Position numbers and translations under genes: made by a program
Source of the DNA: Leifsonia shinshuensis
GTDB lineage: Bacteria; Actinomycetota; Actinomycetes; Actinomycetales; Microbacteriaceae
Length of the DNA stretch: 64,000 nucleotides
Direction of reading: 5' to 3'
Assembly (NCBI RefSeq): GCF_022606355.1
Contig: NZ_JAHHZQ010000003.1
Span: 248,001-312,000, forward strand
Shown: piece by piece, positions 1 through 7,748 of the stretch
Layout of the letters: each line of letters starts with the position of its first letter
How positions within the stretch are numbered: position 1 is the first letter of the stretch
Notes under the pieces: model-generated
What the model was told of the DNA's origin: nothing
The model's database searches: none
Seen by the model: only the letters and a program-made list of their open reading frames with translations

Positions 1-387
1 CGGCAGCGTGCCGAGCTGGGTCGGCAGGATGATCGCCACGAGGAACAGGTAGAACGACCGTCGGCTCCACTTGCTCGTCGAGCGGGCGATGCCGTAGGCG
101 GCGACCGAGCCGAGGCCCACCAGCAGCAGGATGCTGCCCGTCGTGATGATCACACTCGACGCCAGGCCCGCCCAGATGTTGCCCGACGACGCGGAGGCCG
201 GCGAGAGCAGCTGGATGAAGTTGTCGAAGGTGGGGCTCGTCGGCGGCGCGACCGCGGCGGAGCTCAGGATGTCGGGCAGCGTCTTGAACGACCCGACGAG
301 CAGGATCCAGAACGGCAGCAGCATGATCGCCGTCGCGATGAGCACGATGACCTCGATCGCGAGGGTCTTCTTGGTGTAGCGGAACAT
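1..387 (-). CDS. Carbohydrate ABC transporter permease, MalG-like (3' part missing)
   Basis: This is the N-terminal ~129 residues of a CUT1-family inner-membrane permease; the rest lies beyond the left window edge. It starts MFRYTKKT, has a long first membrane segment, an extracellular stretch rich in Ser/Pro/Ala, then a second membrane segment and the polar SKWSRRSFY loop followed by a third. This is the usual MalG-type order. It begins three bases after the stop of the MalF-like permease, so the two are co-transcribed with the upstream binding protein. The sugar cannot be told from the sequence. No ATPase gene is visible; CUT1 systems of actinobacteria often borrow a shared MsmK/MsiK-type ATPase, which is family knowledge and not shown here. 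Confidence 0.9.
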   Translation of the reverse strand, partial: MFRYTKKTLAIEVIVLIATAIMLLPFWILLVGSFKTLPDILSSAAVAPPTSPTFDNFIQLLSPASASSGNIWAGLASSVIITTGSILLLVGLGSVAAYGIARSTSKWSRRSFYLFLVAIILPTQLGTLP

Positions 388-390
388 GGC

Positions 391-1365
391 TCACGCCTCC
401 TTGAGCGAGCGATCGCGCGTCGCGTACTGCTGCGCGAGGGAGAAGACCAGGATGAGCAGGCTCAGGATCAGCGCGAGCGCCGCACCGAAGCCGAACTGCT
501 GATAGGTGAACGCCGTCTGGTACACCTCCAGCGCGAGCGTCTGGGTGGCGCCGGCCGGCCCTCCCCCGGTGAGGGCGACCACCTGGTCGAAGACCCGGAG
601 GCCCTGGATGAGCGTCAACGTCGTCGCGATGGCGACCGACGGCTGGATCTGCGGGAGGACGACGTACCGGAACCGCTTGAACGTGCTGGCGCCGTCGAGT
701 GCGGCCGCCTCCTCCATCTCGATCGGTACCGTCGCGAGGCCGGCCAGGTAGATGACCATGACGAAGCCGATGTTCTGCCAGACCATCACGATCAGCACGC
801 ACCAGATGGCGAGCGCCGGGCTGGCGAGCCAGTTCTGCTTGGGGAGGCCGACGGCGGTCATCGCCTGGTTGAGCGGACCGTTGTAGTCGAAGATGAACTT
901 CCAGATGTACGAGACCGCGATCGGGCTGACGACCACCGGCATGAAGATCAGGGTCCGCAGTACGTAGCGCGACTTGAGCGTGCGGTTGAGCGCAAGCGCG
1001 AAGAGCAGTCCGAAGATGTTGGTGAAGACCAGGAACCCGAACGCCAGGATCAGCGTGTTCCAGAGCGACCCGATCAGCTCCGGGGTCTGGAAGATCTTGA
1101 CGAAGTTCTGCAGACCGACGAAGTCGAACGCCCCGAGACCCGACCAGTTCGTGAAGGCGAAGAACCCGCCGGCGATCGTGGTGGCGTAGATCACGATCAG
1201 CATCAGCACCAGAGCGGGGAGCGCCCACCACCAGCTGCCGAGCTTCACCCGGTAGGGCTTGGTGCGGGGCGCGCGCCGGGGCGACGCCACCGGCGCCGTC
1301 GTGGCTCCACTCGTCGTGGTCTGGGTCTTCGTGCTCATCGTCCGCACCTCTGACTGCGTCGTCAT
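391..1365 (-). CDS. Carbohydrate ABC transporter permease, MalF-like
   Basis: A 324-residue CUT1 permease that pairs with the MalG-like gene downstream. A Thr-rich cytoplasmic tail of about 45 residues precedes six predicted membrane helices. The EAA loop reads EEAAALDGASTFKRFRYVVLP around residues 218-238, the typical coupling site for the ATPase. The first ATG has GGAAAGGAA at good distance. A second ATG nine codons in (1338) is preceded by GAGGTG and is a possible alternative. It lies 70 bp after the binding-protein gene, with a strong stem-loop in that gap. Confidence 0.93.
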   Translation of the reverse strand: MTTQSEVRTMSTKTQTTTSGATTAPVASPRRAPRTKPYRVKLGSWWWALPALVLMLIVIYATTIAGGFFAFTNWSGLGAFDFVGLQNFVKIFQTPELIGSLWNTLILAFGFLVFTNIFGLLFALALNRTLKSRYVLRTLIFMPVVVSPIAVSYIWKFIFDYNGPLNQAMTAVGLPKQNWLASPALAIWCVLIVMVWQNIGFVMVIYLAGLATVPIEMEEAAALDGASTFKRFRYVVLPQIQPSVAIATTLTLIQGLRVFDQVVALTGGGPAGATQTLALEVYQTAFTYQQFGFGAALALILSLLILVFSLAQQYATRDRSLKEA

Positions 1366-1391
1366 CGATTCGTTCCTTTCCCAACCGGGTT

Positions 1392-1425
1392 CGGGCGGCC
1401 GGCCCTCTGCAGGGTCGGCCGCCCG
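1392..1425 (-). promoter_or_regulatory. Intercistronic stem-loop between binding protein and permease
   Basis: CGGGCGGCCG and CGGCCGCCCG form perfect 10-bp arms. The inner CCCT/AGGG pairing extends the stem across one mismatch to a four-base loop. There is no T-run. It sits between the binding-protein stop and the permease start. By family precedent such stems protect upstream mRNA or partly stop transcription, giving excess binding protein. That role is inferred. Confidence 0.6.
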
Positions 1426-1435
1426 GGTCGCCGGA

Positions 1436-2728
1436 TCAACCCCAGTCGGTGTCCAGCTGCTGGAGCACCTGCTTGACGGTCATCTGACCGGTCAGGATGC
1501 CCTGCACGCCGTTGCCGAGGTCGGTGTAGACCTTGGCGTTCGGCCATTCGGTGGGTGCGTAGCCGCGGGTGTCGTTCTTCGCGATCTCGTCCTTGATGCC
1601 GGCGTACTGCGGCAGCAGAGAGGAGTCGTTGCTGACGTTCACGGGGATGGTGCCGACCTGCTTGGAGTACTCCTCCTGGCCCTTCTCCGACACGATGTAG
1701 CTCAGGAACTTGGTCGCGAGCTTCGGGCTCTTGGTCTTGGCGCTCGCGGTGACGCCCTGGTCGGCGCTCAGCGACAGGTAGGTCTTGGTGCCCTGGGGCG
1801 CGCCGACCGGGAGGGCGATGAGCTTCACGTGACCGCCCGCCGCCTGCATGATCTGCTGCGCGGCGGCGCTCGGAGCGAAGAAGCCGAGGATCTTGCCGGA
1901 GGACGCTCCGTTGGTCAGGGCGTCGAAGCCGGCGCTGGTGGCGCCGTCCTGGAAGCAGCCCGCGTCGTACAGCTTCTTGATGGACTCCAGCGCGGTGGTC
2001 CAGCCCTTGGTGCCGGCGAAGGTCACCTTGTTCTTGGCACGGTCCGCGTTCCAGTTCTTGTTCGGGCCGTACACCGTGGAGGTGGCGAGCGCGACGGCGA
2101 GGATGCCGTTGTTCTGGTACGTCGATCCGGCCAGACCGAAGACTGTCTTGCCGGCCGCGCGGGCCGTCCCGCACTGCGCGATGATGTCGTCGAGACTGGT
2201 CGTCGCGTCGATCTTGACGCCGATGGACTGGGCGAGCTCGTCGTTGTAGATGACGCCGTTCAGCTGTGTGCCGAGCGGGACACCGTAGATCTTGCCGTTG
2301 TACGTGTAGAGGCTCTTGGCGGAGTCGGGAAGGTTCGACGCGATCGACGGGTCGTCGAGCGGGAGTACGAGCCCGGACTTCGCCCACGGGAGGATCGAGT
2401 TGGACTGGCCGGTGCCACCCTCCGCGTAGAACGTGTCCGGAGCGTTGCCGCCCTGGACGCGGGTGGCGATCGTCGTCGGGTAGCTCTGGACGGGGAGGTT
2501 CTGGGTCGTCACGGTGACGCTCTTGTTGGCGGCCTCGAACGACTTGGCCAGGCTGTCGTAGGCCGCCTTGTCCTGGTCGTTGGTCGCGCCGTAGGCGAAG
2601 GTGATGGTCTGCGGCTCCGCGCCGGAGGAGTTCCCCGAGCTGGAGCAGCCTGCGAGCAGGAGGCCCGTTGCGGCGGGGATGGCGAGCCAGGCGAGCCGAG
2701 CAGTGCGGCTCCTGCGGGTGTGCTTCAT
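1436..2728 (-). CDS. Extracellular sugar-binding lipoprotein (family 1 solute-binding protein)
   Basis: A 430-residue lipoprotein that delivers sugar to the two permeases downstream. It starts at MKHTRRSRTARL, with a basic n-region, a hydrophobic h-region and the lipobox LLLAGC, giving lipidated Cys at about residue 27. An open frame continues 43 codons upstream, but that stretch looks non-coding, and AGAAGAGG lies just before the ATG chosen. The mature part has the family layout, including a FYAEGGTGQSNSI segment near residue 110 and a Trp-containing C-terminal region. It is first in an operon divergent from a LysR gene. The ligand is unknown. Confidence 0.93.
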   Translation of the reverse strand: MKHTRRSRTARLAWLAIPAATGLLLAGCSSSGNSSGAEPQTITFAYGATNDQDKAAYDSLAKSFEAANKSVTVTTQNLPVQSYPTTIATRVQGGNAPDTFYAEGGTGQSNSILPWAKSGLVLPLDDPSIASNLPDSAKSLYTYNGKIYGVPLGTQLNGVIYNDELAQSIGVKIDATTSLDDIIAQCGTARAAGKTVFGLAGSTYQNNGILAVALATSTVYGPNKNWNADRAKNKVTFAGTKGWTTALESIKKLYDAGCFQDGATSAGFDALTNGASSGKILGFFAPSAAAQQIMQAAGGHVKLIALPVGAPQGTKTYLSLSADQGVTASAKTKSPKLATKFLSYIVSEKGQEEYSKQVGTIPVNVSNDSSLLPQYAGIKDEIAKNDTRGYAPTEWPNAKVYTDLGNGVQGILTGQMTVKQVLQQLDTDWG

Positions 2729-2842
2729 CGGATTGACCTCTTCTAAGACTTCGTTGTCGATCAGAGCGGCGGCTGTGTCGCCGTCCTCCTGGGGGCAGTT
2801 TCGAGTGTCGCAGCGGTAAAGCAGATAAACAACGGTAGTTCT

Positions 2843-2861
2843 GCTTATCCCAGACATAAGC
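2843..2861. promoter_or_regulatory. Probable LysR-type operator (T-N11-A palindrome)
   Basis: GCTTAT and ATAAGC form an inverted repeat with a 7-bp spacer, and the inner TAT...ATA satisfies the T-N11-A rule of LysR-type regulators. It lies between the divergent sugar-binding-protein and LysR genes. An adjacent imperfect repeat (AAAGCAGAT ... TTCTGCTT, 2819-2846) could be a second half-site group. No other feature of the gap explains it. Confidence 0.55.
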
Positions 2862-2960
2862 TGGGTCGATACGCGATCGATACGGTGGCCCGCACCCTGG
2901 CCGCGACCCGCGTCGTTATAGTGAAAACGCCTGTCCCGCGTAGGAAGGGATCACATCGTC

Positions 2961-3896
2961 GTGACCGATTACCCGCTGATGTCGCGGCTCGATCTGAACC
3001 TCCTGATCGCGCTGGACGCCCTGCTCACCGAGCGCAGCGTGACCCGCGCGGCCGAGCGTCTGCGCCTCAGCCAGCCGGCCCTGAGCGCCTCCCTCTCGCG
3101 GTTGCGCATCCATTTCGGCGACCCGATCCTGGCCCGCCGCGGCAACACCTACGAGCTGACGCCGTTGGCGCTGCGGCTGGCCGACCACACCACGATCGCG
3201 CTGGACGCCGCCCGCCGCGTGTTCGAGAGCCAAGCCACCTGGGACCCCTCCGAGTCGGTGCGCCAGTTCTCGATCTACGGTTCGGACTACGGCTTCACGA
3301 CCATCGGCCGCACCGTCTCTGAACTGGCCGCCGCGCAGGCTCCCGGCGTGCACTTCCGGTTCATGCTGCACAACCCGACGGTGGTCGAGGACGCGACCAA
3401 CCGGCTGCGTTCGGTGGACGGCATGGTCATCCCGCACGGCTTCCTCACCGAGCTGCCGTTCGTCGACCTCTGGCACGACGATTGGGTCGCGATCGTCGCG
3501 GAGGACAACGACGAGGTCGGAGACGCGCTGTCGCGCGAGGAGATGTCGAAGCTGCCCTGGGTCATGAACTACCAGTCGCGCTCGGCCTTCACCTCCGCCG
3601 AGCGCCAGGTGCAGCAGCTCGGCATCGAGCCCAACGTGGAGGTCGTGGTCGAGAGCTTCCTGGCCATCCCGCACTTCATCGCGGGCACCCGCCGGGTCGG
3701 GATCATCCACCGTGCCCTGGTGCCGCTCGCCCAGCGCGCCGGGGCGGTGCGCGTGGTCGGCCTCCCGTTCGCCCCGACGCCGATCGTCAACGCGCTGTGG
3801 TGGCACCCGGTGCACACGCACGACCCCGAGCACACGTGGATGCGCGGCCTCTTCGAGGAGGCCGGCCGCATCGTCGCCGCGGGCGAGCACACCTAG
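2961..3896 (+). CDS. LysR-family transcriptional regulator
   Basis: A 311-residue regulator. Residues 1-65 hold the winged helix-turn-helix typical of the family (LDLNLLIALDALLTERSVT, then a recognition helix in SQPALSASLSRLR). An effector-binding domain of two alpha/beta lobes follows. The GTG at 2961 is preceded by AGGAAGGG; ATG 2979 is the alternative. Divergence from the sugar ABC operon and the palindrome in between suggest it controls that operon and itself. LysR control of a CUT1 sugar transporter is less common than LacI or ROK control. The gene ends in a family A hairpin repeat. Confidence 0.92.
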   Translation: MTDYPLMSRLDLNLLIALDALLTERSVTRAAERLRLSQPALSASLSRLRIHFGDPILARRGNTYELTPLALRLADHTTIALDAARRVFESQATWDPSESVRQFSIYGSDYGFTTIGRTVSELAAAQAPGVHFRFMLHNPTVVEDATNRLRSVDGMVIPHGFLTELPFVDLWHDDWVAIVAEDNDEVGDALSREEMSKLPWVMNYQSRSAFTSAERQVQQLGIEPNVEVVVESFLAIPHFIAGTRRVGIIHRALVPLAQRAGAVRVVGLPFAPTPIVNALWWHPVHTHDPEHTWMRGLFEEAGRIVAAGEHT

Positions 3897-3915
3897 CGCG
3901 CTGCCGCCTTCCACC

Positions 3916-3969
3916 GAAGGGCACGCAAACGCCCCTAAAACCGCGTTTTAGGGGCGCTTACGTGCCCCT
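3916..3969. repeat. Family A hairpin repeat, copy 1
   Basis: A ~54-bp near-palindrome running GAAGGGCACG...CGCCCCTAAAAC...GTTTTAGGGGCG...CGTGCCC. It sits between the convergent LysR and esterase genes and could work as a bidirectional terminator. Closely similar copies lie at 19001-19055 and 39592-39650. Confidence 0.85.
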
Positions 3970-3983
3970 CGATCGTGGGTTGC

Positions 3984-4898
3984 TCACCAGCGGGCGGCGA
4001 TCCAGGCGACGACCGCGGCGAGCGTGCGCGCCGCGCCGAGGTGCGACGGCTCGTTGATGTGGGCGTGATCGGCGGCGGGTTCGACGTGGAGGGTGCTGTC
4101 GCGTCCGGCGGCCGTGAGCCGGGCGGCGAACGCCTCGCCCGACGGGCGCAGGGCATCCTGCTCGCAGACCACCACGAGGGTCGGCGGGAAGCCGCCGACG
4201 GAGCCGAGGCCCGGGAAGGCGTGCGGGTCGAGCAGAGCCGCCGGCGATCCGCCGTAGTTCACCGACAGCTGCGCGAACGGCGACTCCGGGTCCGGCGTCG
4301 TGCCGGGTCGAGCGCCGTCCGGGTCGAGCGCCGGGTAGACGAGCACGAGCCCGGCGGGCACTGCCGCCCCTGCGTCCCGGAGCCGCGCCACGACGCCCGC
4401 GGTGAGGTTCCCTCCCGCGCTCGCGCCCCCAAGCAGCAGGGCGCCCGGCTCGACGCCCAGCAGCTCGGCACTGTTCGCCCTGGCGTACCTCCACCCGGCG
4501 AGCACGTCGTCCGACGGCGCAGGGAAGTGCACGTCGCCGAGGCACTTGACGTAGTCGACGGCGAGCACCGGGATGCCACGCGCCGCGAGTTCCAGTGCCA
4601 CCCAGTTCGACTCCGGCATGTCGAGGTGGCCGCCGATGAAGGCACCTCCGTGCACCCACACCAGTGCCGCGCCCGCGTGGGCGACCGTGTCGTCGCGGTA
4701 CAGCCGGGCCGGCTGCGGGCCGCTCGGCGCCTCGACGATGAGGTCGCGTGTTCGGACGTGCGCCAGACGCGGGAACCGCCTCCGCAGCGATGCCGTGTCG
4801 ATGTCGGGCCGCGGATCCGCCGGCTCGCCGTGCTCGCGCAGCCACGCCAGCGCCTCCGGCAGCGGCAGGGCGCGGAGGTCTGGCTGCGTGTCTGTCAT
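3984..4898 (-). CDS. Alpha/beta hydrolase of the hormone-sensitive-lipase family
   Basis: A 304-residue cytoplasmic carboxylesterase-type hydrolase. The HSL oxyanion motif HGGAF is at 83-87, nucleophile Ser160 is in GASAGG, Asp248 is in CEQDALRP, and the catalytic His is 278 or 280 in ADHAHINEP. The start is the ATG at 4898; the open frame continues upstream, but it overlaps the deglycosidase gene. It is the last gene of the C-glycoside operon, five bases after the fused deglycosidase. In that context it may remove acyl groups from glycosides or aglycones. This is inference from position. Confidence 0.9.
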   Translation of the reverse strand: MTDTQPDLRALPLPEALAWLREHGEPADPRPDIDTASLRRRFPRLAHVRTRDLIVEAPSGPQPARLYRDDTVAHAGAALVWVHGGAFIGGHLDMPESNWVALELAARGIPVLAVDYVKCLGDVHFPAPSDDVLAGWRYARANSAELLGVEPGALLLGGASAGGNLTAGVVARLRDAGAAVPAGLVLVYPALDPDGARPGTTPDPESPFAQLSVNYGGSPAALLDPHAFPGLGSVGGFPPTLVVVCEQDALRPSGEAFAARLTAAGRDSTLHVEPAADHAHINEPSHLGAARTLAAVVAWIAARW

Positions 4899-4903
4899 GG
4901 ACC

Positions 4904-6385
4904 CTACCGCCCGGCGGTCTGCAGCGACCGCATGCTCGCCCGGATGAGGTCGTGCTGCTTGCGCACGAGCAGGAGCGGGTCGACCTCCCCCAGCTCGGCG
5001 AACGCGTGCCCCTCCCACTCGCTCGACCAGTAGCCGCGGTAGCCGCCCTCGACGAACACCCGCACGAGCTCCGGGTAGTCGATCGCGGCTTCCTGTCCGT
5101 TCTCGTCGATGTCGTAGAACTTGGCGTGCACGTGCTGGATCTGCGGCATGATGTCCGCCCACTCGCGCGGGTCGACGTGGCCGTGCATGTTGAAGGCCAG
5201 GTGGGCGAAGGCGCCGAGGCGGCCCGGGTCGAAACCGCGGCTGTCGAGGTAGCCGATGAACTCCTGCTGGCGCTCGCGCATCGACGCGTCGGTCGCCCAG
5301 ATCTCCTGCAGCCGTTGCACCTCCTCGTCGCCCAGGCCGGCACGGCGCACGGCACGCAGCAGCGTCGGCGACATGCTGTGCATGGTCGAGGAGAAGTCGG
5401 CGACGAAGCCGAGCAAGGGCGAGTCGAGCTCGGCGTAGACGTCGCGCACCTTGAGGATCTCGGGTGAGTTCGGTCCCATCGGCGCGTGGATCTCGTACGC
5501 GAGCTTCAGATCCAGGTCTTCTGCGACGGGCAGGAGGCGACGCAGCAGCTCCGGCTTGGCCGACTGGATGCGCACCAGCGGGAACCCCAGCTTCGCGGCA
5601 CCCCGGAACAGCAGCTCGCTGACCTCGAACTCCTCGTCGGGCGTCATGTCGCGGTCGCGGCGCTTGCCCATGTCGAGGTTGGCACCGAACGAGCTGGCGT
5701 CGAAGCCGTGCCGGTCGAAGGCCTCCCGCCAGGTCGCGACGAACGCGTCGGAGACGACCGGGTAGGTCGGCAGCACCTGCGAGGCCACGATCTCGATGCC
5801 CGGGCCGATGCCGAGCTCGGCCACGCGATCCAGGAGGCCGTCGAAGTCTAACCAGCCGGCGCGGAACTCCGCACTGGCCGAATACAGCGTCAGCCCGAGC
5901 CTGAACGGGTCCGCGTCGGTCGCCTCCGGAGCCGGCGGCACATCGGAGACGAGCGCGGGCGCCGGCGCGTCATGGTCGGTCGCGGTGAGCGTCAGTCGCT
6001 GGTGCACGACGTTCGGCACGTACAGGCCGGGGCCGCCGTCCTCTCCCGGCTTGATCTGCATGTACGGCAGCCGCAGCTCGCCGTGCAGCTCGACCTCGTG
6101 CGTCTCGCCCAGCTCCACGACCAGCTCACGCCGCACGATCAGCAGGGGGTGCGACTGCAGGTACCAGAGCACGTCGCTCTGCTGCGGGAGGTCGGCGATC
6201 GGGTAGCGCACGCCGTCGAGTTCGAAGGCGAGGTCCTCCTCCGGCACCTCGACTCCGTCGAAGGTCAGCCGGAGCGTCGTCACCGACGACAGCCACAGGC
6301 TGCGGTACCAGGGGATGGTGAGGGCGAGAGCGACGCCCTCCGGGTGGACGCGCAGGCTCGCGTCGTCGATGAGTCCGTTGGGCAT
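4904..6385 (-). CDS. Single-chain C-glycoside deglycosidase-like protein (beta domain fused to TIM-barrel alpha domain)
   Basis: A 493-residue protein. Residues ~1-150 match the small beta subunit encoded at 7319-7735: a beta-sandwich DUF6379-type domain containing an IPWYRSLWLS segment comparable to SPYYRGLWGN. Residues ~165-493 are a sugar-phosphate isomerase/epimerase TIM barrel like the alpha subunit at 6387-7322. Barrel metal ligands are recognisable by alignment: Glu in AYEIHAP, Asp in VADFSS, His in HVHAKFYDID and Glu in SSEWEGH. Known deglycosidases of this type cleave 3-oxo C-glycosides after C3 oxidation and are normally two proteins. The single chain suggests a paralogous module with different specificity. 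The ATG at 6385 is one base after the preceding stop. Confidence 0.75.
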   Translation of the reverse strand: MPNGLIDDASLRVHPEGVALALTIPWYRSLWLSSVTTLRLTFDGVEVPEEDLAFELDGVRYPIADLPQQSDVLWYLQSHPLLIVRRELVVELGETHEVELHGELRLPYMQIKPGEDGGPGLYVPNVVHQRLTLTATDHDAPAPALVSDVPPAPEATDADPFRLGLTLYSASAEFRAGWLDFDGLLDRVAELGIGPGIEIVASQVLPTYPVVSDAFVATWREAFDRHGFDASSFGANLDMGKRRDRDMTPDEEFEVSELLFRGAAKLGFPLVRIQSAKPELLRRLLPVAEDLDLKLAYEIHAPMGPNSPEILKVRDVYAELDSPLLGFVADFSSTMHSMSPTLLRAVRRAGLGDEEVQRLQEIWATDASMRERQQEFIGYLDSRGFDPGRLGAFAHLAFNMHGHVDPREWADIMPQIQHVHAKFYDIDENGQEAAIDYPELVRVFVEGGYRGYWSSEWEGHAFAELGEVDPLLLVRKQHDLIRASMRSLQTAGR

Positions 6386-6386
6386 G

Positions 6387-7322
6387 TCAGTTCCTGTCTG
6401 CGAGCGCCGCGGGCGCGGACGCGGTGGCCGCACGCTCGGCGGCGATGGATCGGATGAGGGCGTGCTGCCGGCGAAGCTGGTCGGACGCGCGGTAGGGCTC
6501 GTGGTGGCCCTCGTACTCGCTCGACAGCCAGCCGGTATAGCAGGCGTCGACGACGACGTCGACGATCTCCCGCCACGGGATGTAGTGGTCGACCAGCTCG
6601 TCGTCCACCTCGTAGAACTTGGCCTGGAAGTACACGGTGTGCTCCATCACGTCGGCCAAGTCGGACACCGGCACGAACGGCACGTCCGGCGGCATCGCTC
6701 CCCCGTCGCCCATCCGGAAGGCGGCGCTTCCGCCGCGCCGCTGATAGCGCTGCACGTCGAAGACGCCGGTGTCGATCAGGAGGCCGAACTGCGAGGTGCC
6801 GGTGCGCTCCTTGAACTCCAGGTACTCCTCGACCACCGGGGACTTGATGACCGTCGGCCAGTGGATCTCGGGGCAGATGACGATGCCGAGCTCCTCCGCG
6901 AGCTCGAGGTTGCGCTCCACGGCCTCCTGCCAGATCGGGTCGACCCGGAGGTCGCCGGAGATCACGCCGATCTTCGGCCGCACGAACGAGAAGCCGAGCC
7001 GGCCGGCCAGACGCAGGTCGAGTTCGAGCTGGGCGGCTCCCTCGACGGCCGTCATCGTTCGGCCGGGGAACCGCCGGGTGTCGATCCACGAGCCGTAGAG
7101 GGTCGGCGTGAGCCCGAGGCGCTCGTTGCGGGCGAACCAGGCGTCGATCCAGGCGCTGGAGGGGTTCGGGTAGTCCGCGATGTGGCCCTCGCCGAGGATC
7201 TCGAGCCCGGTGGCCCCGAGGTCCGCGACGTCCTCGATGCAGTCCTCGACCGTCATCGTGACGCCGATGTCCTCGGTGTAGCTGTACAGGGAGACGCCCA
7301 GGCCGAACGGAAGCGTGCTCAT
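6387..7322 (-). CDS. C-glycoside deglycosidase alpha subunit-like (sugar phosphate isomerase/epimerase fold)
   Basis: A 311-residue TIM-barrel protein of the AP-endonuclease/xylose-isomerase superfamily. Likely metal ligands are Glu152 (CPEIHWP), Asp184 (LLIDTG), the YFQAKFYEVD strand near 233 and Glu269 (SSEYEGHH). It overlaps the beta-subunit stop by ATGA. The gene order oxidoreductase, beta, alpha matches the CarA/CarC/CarB system described for actinobacterial C-glycoside breakdown, where the alpha-beta complex splits the C-C bond of 3-keto-C-glycosides. The assignment rests on fold, neighbours and the DUF6379 partner. Another role in 3-keto-sugar chemistry is the main alternative. Confidence 0.75.
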   Translation of the reverse strand: MSTLPFGLGVSLYSYTEDIGVTMTVEDCIEDVADLGATGLEILGEGHIADYPNPSSAWIDAWFARNERLGLTPTLYGSWIDTRRFPGRTMTAVEGAAQLELDLRLAGRLGFSFVRPKIGVISGDLRVDPIWQEAVERNLELAEELGIVICPEIHWPTVIKSPVVEEYLEFKERTGTSQFGLLIDTGVFDVQRYQRRGGSAAFRMGDGGAMPPDVPFVPVSDLADVMEHTVYFQAKFYEVDDELVDHYIPWREIVDVVVDACYTGWLSSEYEGHHEPYRASDQLRRQHALIRSIAAERAATASAPAALADRN

Positions 7323-7735
7323 CGGACGATCACCGCCTTCCGGCTGGTTGTCCAGATCGAGGGCTGGAGCTCCTCGGGGATGTACGACATGCGCAGCCGC
7401 AGCTCGAGCGTCACGTCGTGGATGCCGCGGGCCAGGCCGCCGGGCTTCGGAACGGTGAGCACGGCCGGCGCGTCCATCGGCCAGCGCGCGTCGGGCGATC
7501 GCTGCAGTCCGTCGAAGGTGTAGTCCGTCGCACCGGATGGACCGGCCGGCAACGTCCAGACGATGTCGTCCCCGCCGAACACCTCCCCGTCGACGGTCAC
7601 CGTCGGCTTCTCGATCAGGTTGCCCCAGAGCCCGCGATAGTACGGGCTCCGCACGCGCAGCTGGAACCCCGTGGGGGCGTCATCCGGCCCGACGTTGCGG
7701 AACCCGGCAGCCTGGATCAGCTGTTCTTCGAGCAT
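7319..7735 (-). CDS. C-glycoside deglycosidase beta subunit-like (DUF6379)
   Basis: A 138-residue all-beta protein without signal peptide. The pattern LRVRSPYYRGLWGN...PTVTVDG...WTLP, with a C-terminal LELRLRMSYIPEEL, is that of the small deglycosidase subunit (DUF6379), which forms a complex with the TIM-barrel subunit and completes its active site. Its coding end overlaps the alpha subunit start by four bases, as expected for subunits made in equal amounts. It lies 13 bp after the GMC oxidoreductase gene. The similarity to the first 150 residues of the product of 4904-6385 supports a shared origin. Confidence 0.75.
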   Translation of the reverse strand: MLEEQLIQAAGFRNVGPDDAPTGFQLRVRSPYYRGLWGNLIEKPTVTVDGEVFGGDDIVWTLPAGPSGATDYTFDGLQRSPDARWPMDAPAVLTVPKPGGLARGIHDVTLELRLRMSYIPEELQPSIWTTSRKAVIVR

Positions 7736-7748
7736 GTCGTCCTTGCCT

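Noticed and set aside
1259-2746. A 495-codon open frame on the + strand
   Set aside because: It is fully antisense to the sugar permease start and binding-protein genes, its translation is dominated by Val/Arg/Gly/Leu low complexity, and the minus-strand genes have clear domains.
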